Assembly: GCA_934219025.1 (NCBI GenBank)
Contig: CAKQDG010000118.1
Span: 1 to 6,013, forward strand
Origin: an uncultured Prevotella sp.
GTDB lineage: Bacteria; Bacteroidota; Bacteroidia; Bacteroidales; Bacteroidaceae
Direction: 5' to 3'
Length of the DNA stretch: 6,013 bases
Each line of letters starts with the position of its first letter. Position 1 is the first letter of the stretch. Both the position numbers and the translations under genes were made by a program. The notes beneath the pieces were generated by a model. That model did not search any database. It saw only the letters and a program-made list of their open reading frames with translations, and was not told the origin of the DNA. Below, in pieces: positions 1 to 4,598 of the stretch.

Positions 1-505
1 CGTATGCAATAAACTGTTCATAATACATCGAAGTCTGGTTGTACACATCCAGTTCGTCGAGTCTCACGGCGATGGCGGCATCAATCTCTCCGCGGTTCAG
101 AGCCTTTTTAATGTCGGCCGTCTTCATCTCTATGATATGAAAATCTATATCAGGGTTCTTTTTCTCCAACTTAGTGAAAAAGCGCGGCAATAGATAAGGA
201 GCGATGGTGGGCAAAATACCGATTTTAAATGTGCCCGAAAGCGAGTGCTCCTCTTCGGCGATTATGTCTTTAATTTTGTTGGCTCTTGATATAACCTTCC
301 ACGCCTGTTCTACAACGAGCTTCCCTATAGCCGTTGGTGTGACCTGTTGTGAAGAGCGCTCAAAGATTTTTACCCCCAGTTCTTTCTCCAATTTCTGGAT
401 CATGGCGCTCAGTGTAGGTTGGGTAACGCCGCACATTTCTGCTGCCTTGGCAAAATGCCTCACTCGGTAAACTGCCACGATATATTCCATCTGTTGTAGT
501 GTCAT
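1..505 (-). CDS. oxyR: OxyR-type LysR-family transcriptional regulator (5' part, C-terminus outside window)
   Basis: The minus frame is open from ATG at 505 to the left edge, giving 168 residues. It begins MTLQQMEYIVAV. Residues about 18-43 form the LysR winged helix-turn-helix (HFAKAAEMCGVTQPTLSAMI then QKLEKELG). Residues about 90-106 (LSGTFKIGILPTIAPYLLP) start the effector domain and closely match the LSG..IGLIPTVGPYLLP segment of E. coli OxyR, which separates this protein from generic LysR members. OxyR senses peroxide through two cysteines near residues 199 and 208; that part lies outside the window, so redox sensing is inferred. Start choice is supported by a Shine-Dalgarno site 9 bases upstream and a -7 box. 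An ATAG-N7-CTAT site in the upstream gap agrees with OxyR autoregulation. The next gene, a protease lipoprotein, is divergent. It could be another LysR paralogue. Confidence 0.82.
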   Translation of the reverse strand, partial: MTLQQMEYIVAVYRVRHFAKAAEMCGVTQPTLSAMIQKLEKELGVKIFERSSQQVTPTAIGKLVVEQAWKVISRANKIKDIIAEEEHSLSGTFKIGILPTIAPYLLPRFFTKLEKKNPDIDFHIIEMKTADIKKALNRGEIDAAIAVRLDELDVYNQTSMYYEQFIAY

Positions 506-514
506 AATATATTT

Positions 515-520
515 TCCTCC
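515..520 (-). promoter_or_regulatory. Shine-Dalgarno site of the oxyR-like gene
   Basis: GGAGGA on the minus strand lies 9 bases before the ATG at 505. Strong Shine-Dalgarno sites are uncommon before the other genes of this window, so this one fixes the start with good confidence. Confidence 0.75.
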
Positions 521-545
521 TATTTGGGTTGTATGTTTCGCTTTG

Positions 546-553
546 CAAATTTA
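546..553 (-). promoter_or_regulatory. Bacteroidetes -7 promoter element for the oxyR-like gene
   Basis: The minus strand reads TAAATTTG, an exact fit to TAnnTTTG, about 41 bases before the start codon. I see no clear TTTG about 20 bases upstream of it; a weak -33 element would suit a promoter controlled by the operator at 582-596. Confidence 0.5.
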
Positions 554-581
554 CAAAAAAATCTATATCTGCGGCATTAAA

Positions 582-596
582 ATAGAAATAATCTAT
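582..596. promoter_or_regulatory. OxyR-like operator, ATAG-N7-CTAT
   Basis: ATAGAAATAATCTAT is a perfect ATAG-N7-CTAT dyad, the half-site pair of the E. coli OxyR consensus, and also fits the generic LysR T-N11-A box. A further ATAG follows at 603-606 after 6 bases, with a weak partner GATT at 614-617, as in the tetramer-binding layout of four half sites (the usual gap is 7). It lies between the oxyR-like gene and the divergent promoter candidates. That OxyR binds here is inferred. Confidence 0.5.
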
Positions 597-639
597 GTGA
601 TGATAGTTTTATTGATTTTTAGATACATCTTGTTCTTTA

Positions 640-647
640 TATTTTTG
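640..647 (+). promoter_or_regulatory. Plus-strand -7 promoter candidate downstream of the operator
   Basis: TATTTTTG fits TAnnTTTG. No good -33 element is present; the half sites at 582-617 would lie just upstream of the -33 position, where an activator bound to DNA could stand in for it. A transcript from here would carry a leader of about 200 bases before the lipoprotein start at 856. Confidence 0.35.
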
Positions 648-810
648 CAATAGAATTGGAAAAAATCCTATATACAAACTAAAGCTTATAATCAGGCATC
701 GGCTTTTGGAAAAAGAGCCTCTGCATAGAAATCCTCTTGTTTCGGGACATGTATCCTGCTGCAAGGGGAATTTTTGTTTGGCAGTTTATCTGTATGTTGA
801 TTTTTTTATA

Positions 811-818
811 TACTTTTG
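811..818 (+). promoter_or_regulatory. -7 promoter element for the clostripain-like gene
   Basis: TACTTTTG fits TAnnTTTG and lies 38 bases before the ATG at 856, so transcription would start near 825. The -33 element is not obvious. Its position supports the start at 856 and argues against any start upstream of about 825. Confidence 0.5.
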
Positions 819-855
819 TATGTGCAAACCGATTATCATATACAATCCATATATT

Positions 856-2022
856 ATGAAAGCAAGGCAACTGTTATATTTCTTCATTTCAATAATACTT
901 CTCCTTCCGGTGGCATCCTGTTCGCCAGAGAGTGATGACGAAAAGACAACCGGACAGACCGTGGTGATGTTTTTTCCGTGGAGCACAAACCTGCAGTCGG
1001 ATTTCAAGCGCAACATCAGAGAATTTTCGTCGGTAATAGCGCGTCGCGGACTAAACGGGGAGAGGGTAGTGGTGTGTTTTGCCACATCGCACAATACGGC
1101 AGTTGTCTATGAGCTGAAACCATCCCACGGCAGATGCCTTGCCGACACTTTGCGGCGTTACTACAACCGCACATTCACTACACGCAGTTCGTTGGCATCG
1201 CTGTTTTCGGATATCAAGTCGCTTGCTCCTGCCGATAGATACGGCATGGTGCTTGGCAGTCATGGCATGGCGTGGCTGCCGGTAGACGATAGTAGCAGGA
1301 TGCGCCGGATAGCACGGCATTATGATAAAGGCGGACTCTTGAAAACGCGGTATATGGGCGGACTCACGTCCGACTGCCAGATTGAGACTTCAAACTTTGC
1401 CGGTGCTTTACAAGATGCCGGCTTGACGCTGGAATATCTGCTGTTTGACAATTGCTATATGTCGTCGGTGGAAGTGGCGTATGAACTGAAAGATGTGGTG
1501 CAGTATATGATAGCCAGTCCCACGGAAATAATGTCGGAGGGCTTCCCCTACAGCGAATGTGGGGAGTTTCTGCTCGGAAATTTCGACTGCACGAAGGTGG
1601 CAGAAAAGTTTGTGGATTATTATTCTCGCTCCGATCAGCCTTATGCCACGGTGGCTGTGATAGACCTCAGTCAGATGGATGCCCTTGCACAGATTGTGAA
1701 AAAGATAAATGAGCAGTGTGGCGAGAATATTGTTGCGCAGAACGACATCCAGACTATGGATGGCTACACCCCTCCTTTATTCCTGGATTTCGGCCATTAT
1801 ATTACTTTGAAGTGCACATCCTCGGAACTTATCGATTCTTTTGAGCAGCAGCTCGACAAAACGGTGATATACAAAGCACACACCGAAAAATATTTCTCCG
1901 CCATGTGCGGTTCCGTTCCCATTGCTCACTATTCGGGGCTTAACACTTCGGAGCCAAGTCGCAATCCGCTTTCTTCAGCCTACAGCCATACTGCATGGTA
2001 TGCTGCCACTCATCAGAAATAA
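856..2022 (+). CDS. Clostripain-family (peptidase C11) cysteine protease lipoprotein
   Basis: The 388-residue protein opens with a lipoprotein signal peptide: positive MKAR, a hydrophobic stretch at 8-19, and lipobox VASC with the acylated cysteine at residue 22. The following SPESDDEK is acidic, as often seen in Bacteroidetes lipoproteins sent to the cell surface. The C11 catalytic pair is visible: His136 in VLGSHGMAW and Cys200 in FDNCYMSSVEVAYEL, close to the family pattern D-x-C-x-M-x-x-x-E. C11 enzymes (clostripain, PmC11, fragipain) cut after Arg or Lys and are often activated by self-cleavage between the His and Cys; lysines 158 and 163 lie in that stretch, but processing here is inferred. 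The frame extends upstream to TTG at 706, but ATG 856 gives the signal peptide and follows a -7 box, so I chose it. Substrate unknown. Confidence 0.88.
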   Translation: MKARQLLYFFISIILLLPVASCSPESDDEKTTGQTVVMFFPWSTNLQSDFKRNIREFSSVIARRGLNGERVVVCFATSHNTAVVYELKPSHGRCLADTLRRYYNRTFTTRSSLASLFSDIKSLAPADRYGMVLGSHGMAWLPVDDSSRMRRIARHYDKGGLLKTRYMGGLTSDCQIETSNFAGALQDAGLTLEYLLFDNCYMSSVEVAYELKDVVQYMIASPTEIMSEGFPYSECGEFLLGNFDCTKVAEKFVDYYSRSDQPYATVAVIDLSQMDALAQIVKKINEQCGENIVAQNDIQTMDGYTPPLFLDFGHYITLKCTSSELIDSFEQQLDKTVIYKAHTEKYFSAMCGSVPIAHYSGLNTSEPSRNPLSSAYSHTAWYAATHQK

Positions 2023-2040
2023 GAAAAATAGAACACTTTT
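2023..2040. repeat. 18-bp direct repeat, copy 1
   Basis: GAAAAATAGAACACTTTT starts directly after the clostripain stop codon and recurs exactly at 2269-2286, 246 bp away. The repeats bracket the segment holding the tandem and inverted repeats. No gene lies between them. Confidence 0.8.
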
Positions 2041-2050
2041 TCAAAGACTC

Positions 2051-2162
2051 TTAAAGCCACGACATGCCCTTTTCCTGGAGCAAAGCATTGCTTCTTCTTG
2101 AGCAAAGCATTGCTTCTCTGGCAGAAAAGCACCGTTTCTTTAATGCCGGATGTCGTGTTTAA
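2051..2162. repeat. Inverted repeat enclosing 22-bp tandem repeats
   Basis: CACGACAT at 2058-2065 is matched by ATGTCGTG at 2150-2157. The arms extend outward as TTAAA (2051-2055) against TTTAA (2158-2162) across a two-base bulge. The enclosed DNA is the 22-bp tandem repeat array. The result is a roughly 110-bp palindromic unit with no coding capacity and no T-run, so it is not a simple terminator. It resembles small dispersed palindromic elements (REP/BIME or MITE type), but nothing in one window shows mobility. Confidence 0.65.
2078..2143. repeat. Three tandem 22-bp units, third one degenerate
   Basis: GAGCAAAGCATTGCTTCT occurs at 2078-2095 and 2100-2117. A third copy at 2122-2139 keeps 13 of 18 bases in exact 22-bp register. 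Each intact copy holds a small hairpin, AGCAA-AGCA-TTGCT. Confidence 0.75.
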
Positions 2163-2268
2163 AATAAAAATATTGAGTATATGGTTTAAAATCAGAGAGT
2201 TAGGCTATACGAATGCCTTTTGCTAAGAAAAATACATGTTGAAGATAATCCTTTAGCTTGTGAAAAGC

Positions 2269-2286
2269 GAAAAATAGAACACTTTT
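2269..2286. repeat. 18-bp direct repeat, copy 2
   Basis: Exact second copy of GAAAAATAGAACACTTTT (first copy 2023-2040), same orientation. The bases flanking the two copies do not match, so the repeat unit is 18 bp. Confidence 0.8.
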
Positions 2287-2321
2287 ATACAGGGTTTTAT
2301 GATTGAGACTCACTCATGCTT

Positions 2322-2376
2322 GGCAATAAAATTAAAAAAAAATCTCGCTTGAATGAAATAAAATGTTCATATTGCC
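2322..2376. repeat. Inverted repeat upstream of the small gene
   Basis: GGCAATA at 2322-2328 pairs with TATTGCC at 2370-2376, with an inner hairpin ATGAA/TTCAT. It lies 40 bases before the small gene at 2417. It could be a leader structure or old element end; the arms are short, so chance is possible. The rest of 2163-2416 is AT-rich and shows no gene or clear promoter. Confidence 0.3.
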
Positions 2377-2416
2377 GTTTATTAGTTGAAAGGAAAATAA
2401 ATGTAATACAATGCCT

Positions 2417-2542
2417 ATGAAACATTTTACTTCAGAAGAGGCGCAACCGTCAAAGCATACGCTTGACCTGATACGCGCCATTGCATATACATATAGAGTG
2501 ATGCACATAAATGGCAGAAGGGTGGCATATTGCTTGAATTAA
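2417..2542 (+). CDS. Small protein of 41 residues, unknown function
   Basis: ATG at 2417 runs to TAA at 2540-2542. The protein begins MKHFTSEEAQPSKHTLDLI and ends VAYCLN. The pattern T-L-x-x-I-R-x-x-A-x-x-Y-R-V followed by a basic stretch and a YCLN end is one I recall from many short hypothetical proteins of Prevotella and Bacteroides; this is memory, not a search. It has no signal peptide or membrane segment; the central half (residues 14-29) would form an amphipathic basic helix. Purine-rich AAAGGAAAA lies about 20 bases upstream, too far to be a good ribosome site. rpe follows 36 bases later on the same strand, so the two may be co-transcribed. Composition is more GC-rich than the flanking spacer, as expected for coding DNA. 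Function not known. Confidence 0.62.
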   Translation: MKHFTSEEAQPSKHTLDLIRAIAYTYRVMHINGRRVAYCLN

Positions 2543-2578
2543 ATATTCGGTCATAAAATTTAATATTGATTTTCAAGA

Positions 2579-3229
2579 ATGGCAACAATGGTTTCTCCAT
2601 CCTTGTTGGCGGCAGACTTTACGAATCTGCATGGCGAGGTGGAAATGATAAACAAGAGTGATGCCGACTGGCTTCATATGGATGTAATGGACGGTACTTT
2701 CGTTCCAAATATTTCGTTCGGATTCCCCGTGATAGATGCAGTGGCTAAGATATGCAAAAAACCGCTCGACGTGCATTTTATGATAGAACGCCCCGAGAGA
2801 TATATAGAGCGTACGGCCAAGAGTGGGGCAATGATGATGAATGTGCACTATGAGGCGTGTTTGCATCTTCACCGCGCCGTACAGGAAATTCATGCCGCAG
2901 GAATGAAGGCCGGAGTAACGCTAAATCCCTCAACACCCGTCTGTGTGCTCGAGGATATCCTTGCCGACGTGGATATGGTTTTGCTGATGAGTGTAAACCC
3001 TGGGTTCGGCGGACAGAAGTTTATCGATGGTACTATAGCTAAGGTGGAGCGCCTGAGAAACATGATAGAACGCACAAACTCCAAGGCTCTGATAGAAGTT
3101 GATGGCGGAGTGCAGGCTGAAACAGCCCCGCGCCTTGTCAGGGCTGGCGTGGATGTATTGGTAAGCGGCAGCTATGTGTTCAAGGCTTCCGATCCTATTG
3201 CTACAATAAGGGAGCTAAAGAATCTTTAG
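2579..3229 (+). CDS. rpe: Ribulose-phosphate 3-epimerase
   Basis: The 216-residue cytosolic enzyme interconverts D-ribulose 5-phosphate and D-xylulose 5-phosphate in the pentose phosphate pathway. It is a full-length TIM barrel of usual size. Visible family motifs: SPSLLAADF (6-14), HMDVMDGTFVPN (33-44), DVHFMIERP (64-72), GVTLNPSTP (112-120), LMSVNPGFGGQKF (136-148), EVDGGV (173-178) and VSGSYVF (195-201). Metal ligands and catalytic acids are present: His33, Asp35, His66 and Asp175, with Asp35 and Asp175 as the acid-base pair. MATMVSP is the natural start; no Shine-Dalgarno is seen, which is common in this phylum. An imperfect -7 box TAATATTG (2561-2568) is very near the start, so transcription may come from upstream of the small gene. 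The last eight codons and stop form part of a terminator-like hairpin. Confidence 0.96.
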   Translation: MATMVSPSLLAADFTNLHGEVEMINKSDADWLHMDVMDGTFVPNISFGFPVIDAVAKICKKPLDVHFMIERPERYIERTAKSGAMMMNVHYEACLHLHRAVQEIHAAGMKAGVTLNPSTPVCVLEDILADVDMVLLMSVNPGFGGQKFIDGTIAKVERLRNMIERTNSKALIEVDGGVQAETAPRLVRAGVDVLVSGSYVFKASDPIATIRELKNL

Positions 3230-3240
3230 CTCCCTTATTG
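3204..3240 (+). terminator. 17-bp perfect hairpin overlapping the rpe 3' end
   Basis: The arm at 3204-3220 is perfectly complementary to 3224-3240 with a 3-base loop (AAT). The rpe stop codon (3227-3229) lies inside the right arm, so the left arm encodes the protein's C-terminus. No T-run follows directly; the next bases are A-rich. It may stop transcription, or protect mRNA 3' ends, for rpe and for the convergent sigma gene. Confidence 0.65.
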
Positions 3241-3271
3241 AAAGATTGAAAAATTGAAAGATTGAAAAATT
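3237..3271. repeat. 16-bp tandem repeat, 2.2 copies
   Basis: ATTGAAAGATTGAAAA occurs at 3237-3252 and 3253-3268, followed by ATT. Each unit is two near-identical 8-mers (ATTGAAAG, ATTGAAAA). On the minus strand this is T-rich and is reached by sigma-gene transcripts. Confidence 0.7.
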
Positions 3272-3274
3272 AGG

Positions 3275-3339
3275 AAATGGAATAAAGAATGTGAAGTCTG
3301 TCTTTTCTTTTTTCCATTTTTCCCATTTTTCCATTTTTT
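3275..3339 (+). terminator. Possible second terminator between convergent rpe and sigma genes
   Basis: AAATGGAA (3275-3282) pairs with TTCCATTT (3312-3319). On the plus strand a pyrimidine tract follows, with repeated CCATTTTT units up to 3339. This could end rpe transcripts that pass the first hairpin, but the loop is long (29 bases) and the T-runs are broken, so the call is weak. Confidence 0.35.
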
Positions 3340-3939
3340 CTAATACTGTACTTCGAGCGACAGCTTGTTCTTTTTTGCCATGCGCCTTAGGTTGAGAATT
3401 GCGTATCGCATGCGTCCAAGTGCAGTGTTGATGCTTATGCCTATGGTTTCGGCAATTTCCTTGAACGACATTTCCTGGTAGAAGCGCATGAACACAATCT
3501 CCCGCTGTGTTGGTGGCAGAAGGTTCATCATCTTTTTCACGTCGCGCAACACCTGGTCGTTCACATATCTGTCTTCGATGTTGTGGTCAAAGGTATTGGC
3601 GCTGTTGATGTTCGAGAGGTCATTGTCTTCCGTTGCATCCACAATGTTCTGGGCGCGGTTGTCGCGATACCAGTCCATAATCACGTTGTGGGCTATTCTC
3701 ATAATCCATGCTGTGAATTTGCCAGTCGTAACATATTTGCCCTCTTGAAGTTTTGTGATAACCTTTACGAAGGTTTCCTGAAATATGTCGTTTGCCAAAT
3801 CCTGTTCGTGGACAACGAAAAGTATATATGAAAACAATTTCGACTGATTGCGCAGCAATAACAAATCGAAAGCCTTATTGTTTCCGTTTGCGTATGACAA
3901 TGCCAACTCCTCATTGGTCATCTCATTTATATCTATCAT
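3340..3939 (-). CDS. ECF-type RNA polymerase sigma factor (sigma-70 family)
   Basis: The 199-residue protein has both ECF domains. Region 2 covers about 20-92, with the core-binding DIFQETFVKVI (51-61) and the -10-type recognition stretch GKFTAWIMRIAHNVIMDWYR (73-92). An acidic linker rich in Asp and Asn follows (101-125). Region 4 is at about 141-186, with LPPTQREIVFMRF and the helix-turn-helix FKEIAETIGISINTALGRMR. It would direct RNA polymerase to its own promoter set. No anti-sigma gene or FecR-type partner adjoins it; neighbours are a convergent rpe and a divergent riboswitch, so control by an adjacent anti-sigma is unlikely. I chose ATG 3939; TTG at 3948 adds three residues and cannot be excluded. 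A strong promoter lies at 4059-4090, leaving a leader of about 110 bases. The signal it responds to is unknown. Confidence 0.93.
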   Translation of the reverse strand: MIDINEMTNEELALSYANGNNKAFDLLLLRNQSKLFSYILFVVHEQDLANDIFQETFVKVITKLQEGKYVTTGKFTAWIMRIAHNVIMDWYRDNRAQNIVDATEDNDLSNINSANTFDHNIEDRYVNDQVLRDVKKMMNLLPPTQREIVFMRFYQEMSFKEIAETIGISINTALGRMRYAILNLRRMAKKNKLSLEVQY

Positions 3940-4058
3940 TTTATTCAATTTTTTAGTGAAGTAAATGATGTTTCAATAGGCTTAAAATTTAAATTTGTTA
4001 TTACTTTATAGTTTATGATTCGAAGAGTTGAGAAATGGTTTTCCTCTTCTTTCTTTTG

Positions 4059-4090
4059 CAAAATTATATATATTTGTTCGTTTGAGCAAA
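4059..4090 (-). promoter_or_regulatory. Promoter of the ECF sigma gene
   Basis: On the minus strand TTTG (4090-4087), a 20-base spacer, then TAATTTTG (4066-4059) gives a full Bacteroidetes promoter. The -7 box overlaps a perfect palindrome TTTTGCAAAA (4054-4063), and the -33 box is one arm of TTTG-AG-CAAA (4081-4090). The leader contains a short inverted repeat, GAAGAG 4022-4027 with CTCTTC 4044-4049. Confidence 0.7.
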
Positions 4091-4116
4091 TTTTTCTTTT
4101 TATATTATTAAAAATC

Positions 4117-4148
4117 TTTGTTGTTTTCAAAAAAATGATATACATTTG
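4117..4148 (+). promoter_or_regulatory. Promoter of the cobalamin riboswitch RNA
   Basis: TTTG (4117-4120), a 20-base spacer and TACATTTG (4141-4148) form a full Bacteroidetes promoter; transcription would start near 4155, just before the aptamer. Its -33 box lies 26 bases from the -33 box of the divergent sigma promoter. Confidence 0.75.
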
Positions 4149-4177
4149 CAGTCGAATCAACATTGAATGATTTTGGT

Positions 4178-4365
4178 GTTGATTGAAAAGTGGAGGTGCG
4201 CCTATAACGCGCTGAAAAGGGAATGGAGTGTAAGTCTCCAACTGTCCCGCAGCTGTAAGCTCCATTATTTCTTTCCTGGCAAAGAGCCACTGCCCCTTTT
4301 TGTAGTTCGGGTGGGAAGGTGTCGGGATAGGGGAGCGAAGTCAGAATACCTGCCTCTGCCGTGAG
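4178..4365 (+). promoter_or_regulatory. Cobalamin (adenosylcobalamin/B12) riboswitch
   Basis: The conserved core of the cobalamin aptamer is present in order: P2-like hairpin GCGC-ctataac-GCGC (4198-4214), AAAAGGGAA (4215-4223), stem TGGAG/CTCCA (4224-4228 with 4236-4240), CTGTCCCGCAGCTGTAAGC (4242-4260), GAGCCACTG (4284-4292), GGGAAGG (4313-4319), and the B12 box GCGAAGTCAGAATACCTGCC (4335-4354). AGGT near 4194-4197 can close with ACCT of the B12 box. These RNAs normally lower expression of a B12 transporter (btuB type) or synthesis gene when the cofactor is plentiful. Here no such gene follows on the same strand. The outer limits are approximate. Confidence 0.93.
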
Positions 4366-4553
4366 TAAGCTGAATCTTCTCGATGCAAGGAGCTGATGCG
4401 CAATTATGTTGTCTTTCTGCATGTATCCCCTGGGGCAAAGGTTCCCGTATGGGAGTATTGTATGCTTTAGCATAATGTAAGAGCCATTTCGTGTGTCGTT
4501 TCGTTCGGCAGCAGGAAACGGTATCATACGTGTATTATTATATAAGTTTAAGA
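4366..4553 (+). other. Gene-less region downstream of the riboswitch, structured RNA with short frames only
   Basis: AAGGAG at 4387-4392 is a good ribosome site, and CTTC (4376-4379) can pair with GGAG in a short hairpin, as in a translational expression platform. Only short frames follow: ATG 4383 (30 codons to 4475), ATG 4396 (24 codons to 4470) and ATG 4406 (24 codons). None resembles a known protein, and the ATG at 4396 is only 3 bases from the ribosome site. Small hairpins are visible: TCCC/GGGA around 4443-4454, TATGC-TTTA-GCATA (4461-4474), and CGTTTC/GAAACG (4497-4502 with 4515-4520). The transcript would stop at 4585. It could be a regulatory RNA, a tiny gene, or the remains of a lost gene. 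Confidence 0.4.
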
Positions 4554-4585
4554 AAAATGGCGTTGCCGTGAGGTAACGCCATTTT
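4554..4585. terminator. Bidirectional terminator
   Basis: A 14-bp stem (4554-4567 with 4572-4585, one G-T pair) closes on a GTGA tetraloop and is flanked by AAAA and TTTT, so it can act in both directions: for the riboswitch RNA on the plus strand, and for the lipoprotein gene that ends at 4599 on the minus strand. Confidence 0.85.
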
Positions 4586-4598
4586 GATTCTCTGCCCC

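Noticed and set aside
204..470. 88-codon plus-strand frame opposite the oxyR-like gene
   Set aside because: The minus strand carries a clear LysR DNA-binding domain with ribosome site; the plus frame is its shadow.
706..855. Upstream extension of the clostripain-like gene to TTG at 706 (50 more residues)
   Set aside because: It would bury the lipoprotein signal peptide inside the protein and start before the -7 box at 811-818; the extra residues look like translated AT-rich spacer.
2078..2143. CRISPR array
   Set aside because: The 22-bp units are contiguous with only 4 bases between 18-bp cores, so there are no spacers, and no cas gene is near.
3940..3948. TTG start of the sigma gene at 3948
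   Set aside because: ATG at 3939 is a more usual start and keeps the whole ECF domain; the TTG cannot be fully excluded.
3945..4265. 106-codon minus-strand frame upstream of the sigma gene
   Set aside because: It covers the sigma leader, both promoters and part of the aptamer; the translation is low-complexity from AT-rich DNA.
4108..4527. 139-codon minus-strand frame across the riboswitch
   Set aside because: It is the antisense of the conserved aptamer core; its sequence constraint comes from the RNA, and no promoter or protein family supports it.
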